A stretch of DNA of 64,000 nucleotides from Cryptomeria japonica (Eukaryota; Streptophyta; Pinopsida; Cupressales; Cupressaceae). The stretch spans positions 474,702,008 through 474,766,007 of the forward strand of contig NC_081405.1 in the NCBI RefSeq assembly GCF_030272615.1. Reading direction: 5' to 3'. Positions 11,384 to 22,850 of this stretch are shown here, one piece after another. Each line of letters starts with the position of its first letter. The stretch's first letter is position 1. A model generated the notes under the pieces. That model was given only the letters and a program-made list of their open reading frames with translations. It searched no databases and was not told where the DNA came from. Position numbers and translations under genes: made by a program.

Positions 11384-12553
11384 TTATTGAAATGATAAGA
11401 ATTTGCTTTTATAACCAGTCATATGATGTGACCATCCACTATCTATAATCCATTCATCCTTTTCTTCAATTTTTGTGGCCAGTGCTTGCTCTATCGATTT
11501 GATAATAGGTGTCGGTTGATCTTCCTTTATTGCAACAAAAGCCCATCCGCTATCTACTGAATCTTCATCTGAATCATCTGTAACACCTTCATCTGCATAG
11601 TAACATGACTTATCTCTATTTTTCTTGAATCTATATCTCTGATATTCAGGGTTAGGCTTATATGATCTTTTTTCTTCCTCCCTTAACCTTGCATGTCTAT
11701 CAGGACATCTAGATGCTATATGACCAACTTTATTGTAGTTAAAACATTTGAAAGGTGCTTTACCTTCATACTTACTCCCTGCTGGACGTTTAGGCATCTT
11801 CCTTGCAAATAGTGCTTCAAGTTCTTCATTTTCTCTCCTCATATCTTCAAGTTCTTTTGCATAAAGTGCTTTCCAATCAGTTTTGTCAGATGATGATGAT
11901 GATGATGCTTTGAAAGCTAAATTAGTCTTTACAGCAGCAACAAGACCAAACTCTTCAAGTTCAAATGCAGAAAGTTTTCCAACCAAAGTATCTCTAGAAA
12001 CTAAAGTATTAGGCATTGTTCTCATTTCATTAATAGCAATCACTTTCATTTTGTAAGCCGGTGGCAATGCTCTTAAAAATTTAGACACAATTTCATCTTC
12101 ACTTAAGGATCCTCCACAACAGTGTATTCCTAAAACAATTTCATTAACTCTTTCCATAAATGCAGAAATTCTTTCATCTTCTTCCATTTTCAAGTTTTCA
12201 TACCTAACCCGGTAACATTCCAGTTTTGCAATTTTGACAGTGGTATCTTCTTCATTCAATGTTTCTAGTTTATCCCAAATATATTTAGTAGTAGACTGGT
12301 TTGATAATCCCATGATTTGCTTATCTAATAATGTGCTCAGAAGTGCTTCTCTTGCTTTGCAATCATTGTCCATGTCCTTAGCCAATGTTGGTGGATGAGG
12401 TTGATTCAGAATAGGAGCAACATAGCCATTCTTTGTAACATCCCATATATCTCTTCCAATGCAGTTCAAATGTGTTTGCATTCTGATCTTCCATATGCCA
12501 TAGTTAGTTCCATCAAGCTTCAGACTATCCTTCCTAAAAATATTTGTTGCCAT
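11384..12553 (-). pseudogene. C1 Gag plus start of protease (389 codons open)
   Basis: The longest open piece of C1, from ATG at 12553. The start MATNIFRKDSLKLDGTNYGI and the UBN2 core (YIWDKLETLNEEDTTVK, residues ~90-110) identify copia Gag. The zinc knuckle near residue 270 reads CFNYNKVGHIASRC, with the second Cys changed to Tyr. The protease active site IIDSGWSHHMTG is at the end, just before a TAA at 11384-11386 that replaces a codon in the SFQ-IHGG stretch. The DSG triad is intact, but the following Cys is Trp. Confidence 0.88.
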
Positions 12554-12595
12554 AGGATCTCCTCAAGCTGTTAAGCTTCTGCAAAAAGAGGACTT

Positions 12596-12608
12596 GCTCT
12601 AATACCAA
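12596..12608 (-). other. C1 primer binding site
   Basis: The minus strand reads TTGGTATTAGAGC, one base off the initiator tRNA-Met complement. It directly follows the 5' LTR end. Confidence 0.85.
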
Positions 12609-12609
12609 T

Positions 12610-13695
12610 TGTTAGGTCCCGGGAAGGAAAACTGAGAGGGGGGGTGAATCAGTTGTGAAACAATTTATAATAATTCATAATCCAAATGCATGTTATTCTA
12701 ATTTAACCTTAATGTCGGTAAACCAAACTTAAGTGTTGGTAAAATAGATTAACAATTATAGCAGTACTAGTTTAACTTAATGCATAAAACAGAAAGAGAA
12801 ACAACATCCACAACACATAACACATAGATTTTGATGTGGAAACTTGGTAAGGGAAAAACCATGGTGGGAAACCTTACCCACAATCAGATGATACTACTGT
12901 AGATAGTATATGTATACAAATGGGGTCTGCACATGCAGAAAGGCCAACTGCCTAGAGCTCACTGCTCAATCACAAAATAGGAGTCACAATGACTACACAA
13001 TTGGATGGTTAAATCCAATGATTATGTACTGCTCAAAATAGCATATGTAATGCTGGATTAAGTACCGGTTAAGCTCTAAACATGAGTGTCAAAACACATT
13101 CATAACCTTCCTTCAACCTTCAAATAATGTCTGCATGATTCTCATAAGGATTTTCTTATTTTCGCTTTTCAATACACACTCATACCATATCCATATCCCA
13201 ATCTTCAATAAGATCTTACAATCATTTATAGAAAACCTAAGACCTAATGTATAGGTCGGCTCACTAAAGATATTTCAATTAAATCAATTACAAATAAGTC
13301 TTGATGTGATACAACATGTCAACTCAATACATTTACCACAATATCCAATCAATAAATAGTCTCCATAGCATGCCATGTTGATCTGGAATAGATAACATGT
13401 ACCGGTCCATAACCTAGACCTATCTGTTGGTAACGACAAGTCTGTCAACCCGATTAGACCAATAAGAAAAACACCAAGTCCAAGCTTCCAATCCATGTCT
13501 TCGATATAAACAAATAATCTCCAAGTTATAATCGCTGTCGGTGAGCCATATAACCTGCTGGTGAACATATACCAGTGACTATGCATAAGCCACTAACCAT
13601 ACCAGTGAATGTAATGTAAACCTCCAAGAAGACAAGTGTTGACATCAATGACAAAACCAATGTAACACATGGTGAAATCATCCATAATACCAACA
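12610..13695 (-). repeat. C1 5' LTR, complete
   Basis: 1,086 bp. On the minus strand it starts TGTTGGTATTATGG and ends CCTAACA. It contains the shared GGGAAAAACCATGGTGGGAAA block (near 12851) and the GGGGGGG-TGAATCA end. Confidence 0.92.
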
Positions 13696-13700
13696 GAGAG

Positions 13701-13777
13701 CTTTGCGACCGCCATCGATAGGGACATCGAGAGGAGGGAGGGATCTACGTGTAACTGATGGAGAGATCACCATATAG
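13701..13777 (+). pseudogene. Plant-mobile-domain-like protein, C-terminal end
   Basis: When C1 and one GAGAG are removed, the frame of the upstream piece runs on here (ELVGMR then ALRPPSIGTSRGGRD) to a TAG at 13775-13777. This both supports the reading frame and confirms the insertion boundaries. Confidence 0.5.
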
Positions 13778-15979
13778 CATTATGACTTATGACATTTTGA
13801 TCACCCTTAGAGGATTATATCTCATTGTATTACTATTGAACATATCATTTTTTGATATATATGAGGTGACACATGATTTTGGTGGTGATTAATTTATTGT
13901 TGTACTTATGATGGACATTTATTATGGACTGTTATAGATTTGATGATGGATTTATGATGATGCATGCTTATATTGATGTGATGGTTATGGTTATTATGAT
14001 ATTGTTGACATGTTTGTGATGTAGGATGGATGTATTTATGTTGTTTATGATGTATGCATTGCTATTATGAGATGCATGTGATATGATTCGATGTATGAGA
14101 TATATGCATATGTTTATGATCTATGTGATGTGTGTGCTATGATGATATGGATATGTATAATGATGTCTAACCTATTATATATACAAGTTGGACTATGGAT
14201 GCATGCCTATATTATGTATTGATTATTTAGAAGATATGCATGATGAATGGTTTATGATATGTTATGTAGAAAGTAATGCAAAAAAGTTTATGATATGGAA
14301 TTATTTATATGTATGATTGTGGTGATGGTTATAATGTGATTGGAATGGTTAGAATATAATGTTATTTAATAAGATGGAATCAATGATTATGACTTGATAT
14401 AATAAGATGTGAAATGAAATGGTTATGACAATGAGATGATAATGATGCATAATGAAATGACATGGACCTTAATGAGATTTAATGATATGAGAAATGAACC
14501 CTAAAAAGAAATGATATACAAGAAAAAGAACCCTATAGATAATTAATATATTCAAGTGAAAACGATGTCTAAAATGAACACACAAATGATTATGAGATGC
14601 AATTCAAATTAAAATGAAATGAAATGATAATGCACATGATCATGAAATGACATGAGGCCTATAAAGATAAAATAAATGAATCCTATAATGATAATGAAAA
14701 TGAACCTTGGAATAAATGCAAATGATTAAATGTGAAAATGGTTAAGTACAAATGAAGTCATTATGTTAATGGAAGTGGATAAATTTTTGTGATGTACCAA
14801 CCATAACACAATGAAATATATAGGATAGAAGAAGAAGAAAAGAGGGAGGTTGAATAAATTGGAGTCTCTAGGGGAAATGGATGATAAGTGAGGTGAATGA
14901 ATGGATGGGATTTTGTTGTGTAAAATGTGGAGATCAAACCTAGTTTTGATATCGCCACAAATTATCTAAACCGCTAACTATAGAAGTCAGGATGTTGTGA
15001 ATATCTGAGGCATGGACTAGATCCTAAAAAAAAAGGTTATCTCTATACACATAGGCCCATAGACACTGATCAAGGTGTATGTGTGAGATTGGTGGATCAT
15101 ATAAGAGAAACCTTCAAACACACCATACCAAAAAAACATGCCCTACTATACACCAATCTAAGATATATCAAGATATAGAATGATTGAAATTGCCTTGAAT
15201 AGGTATAGGCATAGAGCACAAGTTGAAAAACAAAGCAAAAAGACCGATCATGCAAATGACATACACATGGCCAATTGACATCTCTTGCCAAGAGTAGGAC
15301 ATGGATCTAGATGGACTGTCAGACATGGGAAGGATGCATTCTGATGGGAAAAGATAATGGATGTGACTGAAAAGGTGGAAAAAAGACCAGATGGATTTGT
15401 AGGATATGCAAACATGTATATTTGTCTCTTAGATTTGAGTAGCATAGTATGTATAGATTTTTTTATTAATGCACATGTAAAGAAATCTCAAATTGATGAG
15501 AAAAGCTCAGATTACTAGGGGAAAGCTCAGTATCATAGGGTAAAAGCTCAATGTGATGGGATGATCCTTATTCATGGTTGGGAACATAGCTCATCATCTT
15601 AATGGGAGGGAGGTGAGTTAAGATCAATGAAGAGGTGAAGTGGGGCGAAGAGTTCCTGCATAGGTTGGAAAGGGGGATAATAGGTTCAAAATGAGTGATT
15701 GGAGAATTGGTGGTTGACATTACTAAAGAAAGGTGGATGGAGGAGATGGTTACAGCGGGACGAGTGTCCAAAGAGACAATGGATCTAACTTATCTACCTT
15801 GATGCCTGCAAATAGGTTTTTACCAAGGTACTTTCCCATAGTGCCACAAAGTGGTTTTCACTCATGGATAAAATGATTTTTTCTTTACTTTTTGTATTTT
15901 TTCAATTGTTTTGTATTTTTATGCTTTTTATTTTATTTTTTGAGTTTTTTTATTATTGAGATTTGGGACTCTCTAAAGA
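13778..15979. other. Low-complexity and unassigned stretch of gypsy G1
   Basis: 13790-14760 is a degenerate low-complexity tract rich in ATGATG, GATATG and TATGAT words with no open frame. From 14760 to 15860 I see nothing recognisable apart from three spaced AAAGCTCA words at 15488-15552. From 15890 to 15960 is a T-rich run like the one preceding the integrase stop of G2 (37970-38070). Confidence 0.5.
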
Positions 15980-16870
15980 TTAGGCATAAAAATTCTTTAG
16001 GTGCATGATATTCATAGGCTCATTCAAGGGGTCTCCTTCAGGTGTAGCCAACTGATAGGCTCTGGAACCGTACTTTGTAGTGATAACATAGGGTCCTAGC
16101 CAATTAGGCTCGAACTTGCCTTTCTTTTCGCTATCCTAAAGATTCCTCTTATTTTCCATAAGTAAAAGGTTACCAATGTCAAATTTCTAGTTCTTGACTT
16201 TCTTGTTGTAACTAAGTCAGAGGTGATTTTGATAAACTTGAAGATGATTCAAGGCCTTAAGACATCGCTCATCTAAAAATTCAAGCTCTTGTAATCTTGC
16301 CACTTGGTATTCTTCACTAGGAATAATATTTTGTAGGGACACCTGAAGTGAGGGGATATCAATCTCAAGAGGAAGGTCAACTTAAGGACTGAAGACCAAA
16401 TAATATGAGGTGGCTCCTGTGGGGGTGTGGATACTAGTGCGGTAGGCCCAAAGGGCAGGATGGAGTTGCAAGTGCCAATCATGGCCAACTTCATTGATTA
16501 TCCTTTTGGAATCTTTATGAGTTTTGTTTAAAGCCTCATCTTGACCATTACCTCGTGGGTAGTATGGAGTGGATAAGTGATGTTGGATTGCAAATTAATA
16601 GCATATTTCTTTGACATCCTGAATCTTGAAAGGTCTACCATTGTCGGTAATAATAGCCTTAGGGATTCCATATCGATAGATTAGGTAGTTCAGGATAAAT
16701 TTAGCAATTTGTTTGCCAATGGTAAAAGTTTGTGGTATTGCTTCTACCCACTTGGTGAATTATTTTATGGCAGTAATTATGAATTTGTGGCTTTTGGATG
16801 AGGTGGGGTGGATTTTTCCAATGAGATTGAGCCCCCACCATGAGAAGGTCTAGGGTGTAAGGAATGAGTA
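15980..16870 (-). pseudogene. Gypsy G1 integrase, C-terminal two thirds
   Basis: The minus-strand reading ends at a TAA (15980-15982). It holds WGLNLIGKIHPTSSKSHKFI (first catalytic Asp replaced by Asn), IITDNGRPFKIQD (second Asp), GNGQDEALNKT (Glu region) and the C-terminal GKFEPNWLGPYVIT with MHLKNFYA at the end. G2 has the same order at 38074-39060. Stops break it at several places. Integrase inserts element DNA in the nucleus; the N-terminal zinc domain is absent here and appears inverted just to the right. Confidence 0.85.
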
Positions 16871-16887
16871 TAGATCATGAGAGGATG

Positions 16888-17500
16888 CATGAATCTTATC
16901 ACCATGTTTTTGATACAATGATATGCATCCATGTCTATGGAGACTCCCATCTTGTCATCAAGAAAGTTAATGATGAGTACCAAAAAAAGGATGACAAGTT
17001 GCTCCCTTATAGCCACATGGTGGAGGAATTTAAGCAACATTTCACGTCCATTTAGTTTAAGCGAATTCCTCAGACCAACAACAAAGCTATGGATGACATG
17101 GCTACTATCGATTCCCTCTTGTAGATATCAACAAATAGTCAAAAGTGTGAATTCCTAGTTGAGCATCTTCTACTCCCAACATACGATGTCCCTAAGTCTG
17201 ACATGGTGTTGTGTCCTTTTTGGTTGCAATAATATAATTCCCCCTCACCTTACTAAGACCCAACAATATAATTTCATTTGCCAATCATCGAATTACACTA
17301 TCCTTGGAGACACTCTATTCCAAATGCACTTTGATGGAACCCTCCCAAGGTGTTTAGACAAAGAGGAGGCTGAATGACCATTACGCAAGGTACAAAAAGG
17401 TATTAATGGGGCACACTCAAGAAACCTCACTCTATCTAGGAAGTTGCTATGCATGGCATACTATTGGCCTGTTAGTCTCAAATTCTGATTCCCTCCTATC
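16888..17500 (+). pseudogene. Gypsy RNase H end and integrase zinc domain, inverted block
   Basis: The plus-strand reading has VYGDSHLVIKKVNDEYQKKD, KRIPQTNNKA, then QSSNYTILGDTLFQMHFDGT and LPRCLDKEE, then LLCMAYYWP. The same succession is in G2 on the minus strand at 39060-39620 (DSQLVINQINDDYQTKDD, QIPRNDNKVADAMA, HQSSHFTLVVDTLYKRG, LLRCLEQEE, LGYYWPTM). It is the part of pol that should precede the integrase at 15980-16870, but in the opposite orientation. Stops and short indels break it. Confidence 0.8.
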
Positions 17501-18415
17501 CCCTATGAGAAAATAAATAAATTTGTCTGTAAATGAAGAGATCAAGGAAAAAAGAACCTTAGAGTAACATATGACAAGGTTTCAAGAACCTTCTACACTC
17601 TGAACTTATCCAAAGTTCAGGCGGGTATACCTCTTGTGAATAATTTCACACTTTTACACAAGATCCATAGTAAACCAGTGGATTTTATCACCTCAACATA
17701 ATCTGAAATAATAAAAGAAAACCTATGCTCATTTTTAGTATTAATCCTCAAGAGATGTAGAAAGAAAACTATAACTGATACCAGTGCCTTATCCAGGCTA
17801 CAGAGTCATCTAAATCAAGCAAGGATTTCATAGTTAAAAATCCCCATACATCTCATCACTTCATCTTCTACTAACCCCATACATGCCTAACATATATACG
17901 AGTTATTTCTTGTTAAACTAAATGGTGTTTATCATATTCAAAGCTTCAAACAAATTAACCTATTGACAGAGATATTTCATGTGTATTTAATTCCCCTCCT
18001 GAAGAGAAAAGCTAAGAAACATATCCATAAAGATTGCATTACAATCCATTTTTAGTTGAATAACCCTAGATTACTCAAATGAAACCAGTAAATTATTGAA
18101 AGCACACCAGAAGACAACACAGGTTTAGGCTCAAAAGTTTCTGATCTGTATATTGATATTAATTTTTGAAAAAATCTTACATAACTCAAAGTATTATCTG
18201 TTGTAATAACTAGAAAAAAACCCAGATATATTTCTGTAGAGTTTCTTTACAAAATTCTTGTGATCCCCTTCTTTACTAGTCCTGGTATCCATTTATAATA
18301 TTATGGATGCATACAAGCTTCAAACCTTTTCCAAAAATTTTGTTACAACGATCTTCTTATTTCAACAAGAAGTTACAAGTCCTTTTCATTTTCTAACGAC
18401 CCCTTTTGCACTTTG
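17501..18415. other. AT-rich stretch, nothing recognised
   Basis: No open frame of note, no LTR end and no repeat that I can see. It lies downstream (minus strand) of the unknown 730-codon ORF and could be its 3' untranslated part. Confidence 0.4.
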
Positions 18416-20608
18416 TCACTCCGTAGCTTCTTCTTGAACCTCTGCATTCAACACCGCATACTTTCTTGTCCACTCTTGATACATGTCATCAGTAGGCCAT
18501 GAGAAGTTAATAACCTTCCCTTTTATCTTGGCCAATTTCTTCCAAGAGTTTCTCATTTTATTGACTTCTAAGTTTAGAAAGCCATAGTGTGACTTTATTT
18601 TTTCTATTTCCTCAATTGTTCTGACAAATAGGGAAGCATCATCTATGTTAATGAATCCCTTTACCCTTAATGATAGGTTGGCTCCTAATTCATTAAGCCA
18701 TACTTGTTTGTCCTTCAATTGAGTTGGACTGGCAAAACCCTAGGGAAATAATTCAAATTTATACTCAGTGTATTCTTTTTTATACAAATTGATCTTCCTT
18801 TCTACATTATCTCTTCCTTCTGTTAGTTTTGTCAGATCCTTTGTCATGTCACAAGTGGATTTGATAATGGGGTCAGCCCCTGCCTCATCATAGGATACAC
18901 ATATAAGTCCTAGGCCCACCTCCCTAGGCATCCACTTGTCCAAAATGGGCATTAGAATAGCCCTGTCTCCATTGAGGTCATTCCACATATCCAAAAATTT
19001 ATTCATGTTGTTATACACTAATGAGGATCCTATAGTGTCAGCAAAACTCAAAATTGTGGCCCTCACTCTCTCTTCATACTTATTTGCAAATAGGGGTTGA
19101 GCCCGTTTTAGCTTTTCCAACTCCTGTTGAGTGATCTCAGCTGATTGGGAACCAGAAGGTGCAGGAGAAGGTGGGAATTCAATGATAGGGCTAGTAGGTG
19201 GAGGCTGTGCAGGAGAAGAAGCAATCATTAAGGTTGAGGACTCACCTTGATGGTATTGTCCTGCCAATTGGCCTTTCAATTTAGCAATAATGCTATCTTG
19301 ACTTACTATCTCTTCTTTGGCATCATTGTAAGCTTTCAAGACTATCTCTAACTTAGCTTGGAGATCTGCCCTTTCCTTTGCTTCTTTCTCTACCACTACA
19401 ACACTAAATTTGGTAGTTTCCAAGACTGTGCTAGTAGCCTCCACCACTCCAGTATTTTGTACCCTCTTTACTATCATACCTCCAAGGTAATTGGACTTTG
19501 GGGTATCCTTTCTCCTTTTATTTTCATCTCTTTTCAGAGACCACATGACCAGGGCAACATTATCCTTGCTAAAGGTTACTCCTTCCATAGGCTTGGTCTC
19601 TTTTTTGACTTCCTCTAAAACCAAGGCATCTGCTATATCCCATTCAGGGAGGATGAGAACACCAGCCTTTGCTACCATTTCCCTTCCTTGCTCAGGAGTG
19701 ATGCTCTTAAATTCAGTGACCATTTCTTGTTTTATTTCTTCCTCCACCATAGCTACATCCTTGTGGGGCTGCTCATTCTTCCTCTTCTCACATCTAGCAT
19801 TGAACTTATCAATATTCTACTTCCACACAAATTACATGAAAGCTCCTGAGGTAACAATTTTGCTATTAGCCAAGAATTCCTCACTCGCCTGTTTAATAGC
19901 AGGATCTAGTTCCTGGCCTTTGAACTCATTGGTGGTTATGTTCATCTCAGCATCTTCTCCAAAAATCTAGTAGAGTGACCAATATAATCCTTTGGCTCTA
20001 AGAGTGAACAAATTTAGAGAGAAAGGCTCCATGGTATTAGGTCCTACAATAGTCAATCCTCCTATTTTGACAAAAAATTCTCTAAGAGGCCCATTTCTAA
20101 GATGATTCCTCTGTGCACTATAGACTTGAGCAAATGATTCAAAATTAATGGGCTCCAAATAATTGGACACCTCACTGAGTCCAAATGCATTTCTGAATTC
20201 ATCATCATTGACTTCAATGAGGGTTTTTCCATTTACATCCCTAACACTTTTGGTGAGAGGGTCATAATTGTGTGCAATCTGAGTTAGGAGATCCACATCC
20301 ATGAAAACTCCAGGGACCACCAATTTACCTACATCCAACTCCCAAATACTGCTCATTGGGGTAGGGGAGTGTCTCATACCAAAACCAACCTTGAATAGAC
20401 CTAAACCAGACAACCCTATATGTGGATCTCTCAGCCAATTGCCCTTGTCATATAATCCTTCTCTTATTTTCAAACGAGGAGCCTTGGGCACTAATTCCTT
20501 AACTTTAGCTGCTACATTTGTGGACATAGATATTTGTTCCAGGAAGTCATCATAAATTGCCCTCTCCTAGTAATTAACTTTCCTTGTGAAATCCCTTCTA
20601 GGTGCCAT
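18416..20608 (-). pseudogene. Unknown 730-codon ORF with five nonsense codons
   Basis: From ATG at 20608 (MAPRRDFTRKVNY) to TGA at 18416-18418 one frame runs for 730 codons with no indel. It is broken only by five stops, at NY-stop-ERAIYDDFL, SLY-stop-IFGED, GAFM-stop-FVWK, FVWK-stop-NIDKF and ELFP-stop-GFAS. Four are TAG and one TAA, all explained by C-to-T in CAG or CAA. The N-terminal ~240 residues look globular (IWELDVGKLVVPGVFMDVDL, GKTLIEVNDDEFRNAFGLSE). A coiled coil follows (AKERADLQAKLEIVLKAYND), then a Pro-rich linker (PAQPPPTSPIIEFPPSP), then a helical C-terminus. I see no reverse transcriptase, integrase, protease or zinc-knuckle motif. I do not recognise the family; an extra ORF of a plant LTR element is the likeliest identity, a decayed host gene the alternative. 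Confidence 0.7.
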
Positions 20609-20879
20609 CTCAATGATATGCAAGTATTTCAAGTACTAATCAAAGGAATTCTTTAACAGAAAAAAATCATAGTTCATCAATTTTTCAAGTAACTAGTAAG
20701 CAAAACACAAGAAAACCTATTTTTGGCCTGAAGAACTCTGCTCTGCACCAACTTTTCTGCAACAAATATTTGAAATATGACAATCAGGCTCTTAACTGCG
20801 ACATTAACACCGCATGCTTCAGCCATTACCTCAGAATTGAATTCACAAATGGATTCAAAATTTTGGCTCCAATGGATCA
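20609..20879. other. Leader of the unknown ORF
   Basis: Short stretch between the ORF start and the tandem repeat; nothing recognised. Confidence 0.3.
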
Positions 20880-21845
20880 TAAAATGTCTGAGTGTTTCTA
20901 TCACTTTGTTGTTTCACCATTTCGTGAAGCCTAAAATCCGTGCATCTTCATTGAGCAAAAACACATCGACCGTTAGATCAAGCGGAACTTGCATGACCTT
21001 TACTTTGTTGACCATTCTTCATTTGGAGACGGGCTCAGATCTCTCATTATTTCGCGAAAGCTAAACATCATGCACATTCATCCAGCGAAACCGCACGAGC
21101 CGTCCGATCAAAAAGAACTTGATCAGTCTTTATCCTATCCAATGACTGGCAGTTTACCCCACTAATCACACACCAAGCATTTAAGGCTAGTGGTTTTTGC
21201 TGTTTCGTGAATAGTAGTTACCCTGCATCTTTAGCCTGCGAAATAATGCCCACCGTCGGATCCTCCTTGAGATACCCACCTTTTAACAAACCTAACCCGA
21301 CAAAAGTGGGCCCTTTGACTCAACACTATCCAACCTGGCAATCGATTGGTAAAGGAAACCGATGTGTCAATCACTTATTTGTTGAAAAACTTCCACAGGA
21401 TCCACTTCAGGACTGCCACATGCATTTGACAAGCCACCTTTTTGTCAATAGTCTGATACATCTGTTCTACCATGACATTGACCAAGTGGCTGCCATGTCA
21501 CTTCGCTATTTCGTGAAGGTTAACTCTTGGTCACCTTAGGGCTATGAAATAGCACCGACCGTGTGATCAAAAGGAACGTGATTGACCTTTACCTTCAATC
21601 CTTACTACCTTGTGGATCAAGTTTCTTTTTCACCATTTCATGAAGCCTAAAATCTGTGCACCTTTATCTTGCGAAATAGCATGAGCCGTCCAATCAAAAG
21701 GAACCTGATTGATCTTTACCTTAGTTAAAACCTAGATGCCGGACCCACTTCTGCCTTTCGCCATTTCGCGAATGGTAACTCATGGGTGTCTTTGAACTGC
21801 AAATTCATGTGCGTTGTTAGATTAAAAAGAACCTACGCGATGGTT
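20880..21845. repeat. Degenerate ~130-bp tandem repeat with TTTCGCGAA
   Basis: Six diverged units start near 20918, 21048, 21202, 21505, 21633 and 21763. Each has a palindrome-like ATTTCGYGAA, then ~35 bp later TGCGAAATAGCA, then GAGCCGTCCGATCAAAAGGAAC. Spacing is 130, 154, 303, 128 and 130 bp. The array lies upstream of the 730-codon minus-strand ORF, so it may be its promoter or leader region. Confidence 0.75.
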
Positions 21846-22165
21846 AGGAAGCTCGATTAAAATTTAAGAACTTTAGGAAAGGCTTAGAGAAAATAAAGCG
21901 TTGCTACCTAGGGAGAAATAAGAAGGGGGGGACACTTTTCACGATAGACCGACCCTTTTTTTTTTTAAGTGATAAAAGTAATGTGGAAATAGAATGATAA
22001 GGGTTTTTCTCAAAAATTGGAAGGGTTAGAACTCAAACCTTAAACCCTCTTCTGACCTAAGACAGTCAGAGGCAACAAGGCCATACCAGACTCAAATTTT
22101 TAGCAGATTTTTAACCAATTATGGAACAAGAATATCCTTTTTTTGAATAGTGATAACATGGCCTA
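21846..22165. other. Unassigned stretch
   Basis: Contains a G run (21925) and a T run (21956-21967). No gene or LTR signature recognised. Confidence 0.4.
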
Positions 22166-22374
22166 CCATGGTTCTTTGTTGAAGGGTTGTTGGATGTAGT
22201 GTATCTAGAGGACGTTAGGGATTTTATCCATGCACCCTTAATGGAGGTTAGTCATGTGAAGTTTAATGATTTCTAGAAGTAGTTGGTTCAAGATGACTTG
22301 GTGACATTCAAACAACAATATAAGCACATTTTGGAGATGGATCTAAACATATGGAATGAATTCCCTAATTTTTT
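22166..22374 (+). pseudogene. Short coding fragment of unknown origin
   Basis: The plus strand reads EGLLDVVYLEDVRDFIHAPL, then MEVSHVKFNDF, then LVQDDLVTFKQQYKHILEMD over about 65 codons with two TAG stops. It looks protein-like, but I cannot assign it. It ends at the copia LTR piece at 22375. Confidence 0.35.
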
Positions 22375-22850
22375 TTGAACACTTGGTAGGATTAAGAGGG
22401 GGGGTGAATAAGTCTAGAACTTCAAAAACAATTATTAATGAATAATATTAACTTAGAAATAACACATTAATAATTAGTACAAACATTAACCATAAACACA
22501 AGAACACCATATTTATGTAGAAAACTCAAATAGGAATAAACCATAATGAGAATCTAACTCACAATATGAATAACAATGTTTTCAACATTTTAGGCTTGTA
22601 ACCAAGGAGAGCCAACACCTGAAGGAGCTGCAGAAGTAAGGGGTTCAACCTTAGGCATGATATAAAGAGGACTTTCATAGCTAAAGATTACTTATTCATT
22701 ACAAGATACAAACTATTACCAAAGGACTCATTGCCAATCAATAGCAAATGAAATAGCTGGAGGTGTCATCCCAATCGAAATCAATCATGTCCCAATTTAA
22801 GGACCAATATTCAAATCTAATCTGATCTAATAACTTCAAGACAATCCAAA
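22375..22850 (-). repeat. Copia LTR fragment
   Basis: Begins TGAACACTTGGTAGGATTAAG and has the diagnostic GAGGGGGGG-TGAATAAG, followed ~120 bp later by a weakened copy of the shared GGAAAC/GGGAAAAACC block. It is far shorter than the other LTRs here. The far boundary and target duplication are not visible. Confidence 0.55.

Larger units (their letters stand above)
7868..13695 (-). mobile_element. Copia element C1 (5.8 kb, full insertion, internally deleted)
   Basis: A minus-strand Ty1/copia element bounded by GAGAG (7863-7867, 13696-13700). The 5' LTR is 12610-13695 (1,086 bp); the 3' LTR is 7868-8815 and lacks the 136 bp corresponding to 13560-13695. Order on the minus strand is LTR, primer binding site, Gag, protease, integrase, reverse transcriptase, partial RNase H, LTR. 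It is inserted in frame near the end of the plant-mobile-domain-like ORF, so it is younger than gypsy G1. Multiple stops and frameshifts make it non-autonomous. Confidence 0.93.

Noticed and set aside
20301..21539. Plus-strand frames opposite and upstream of the 730-codon ORF
   Set aside because: Antisense shadows, or frames through the tandem repeat; they do not repeat from unit to unit.
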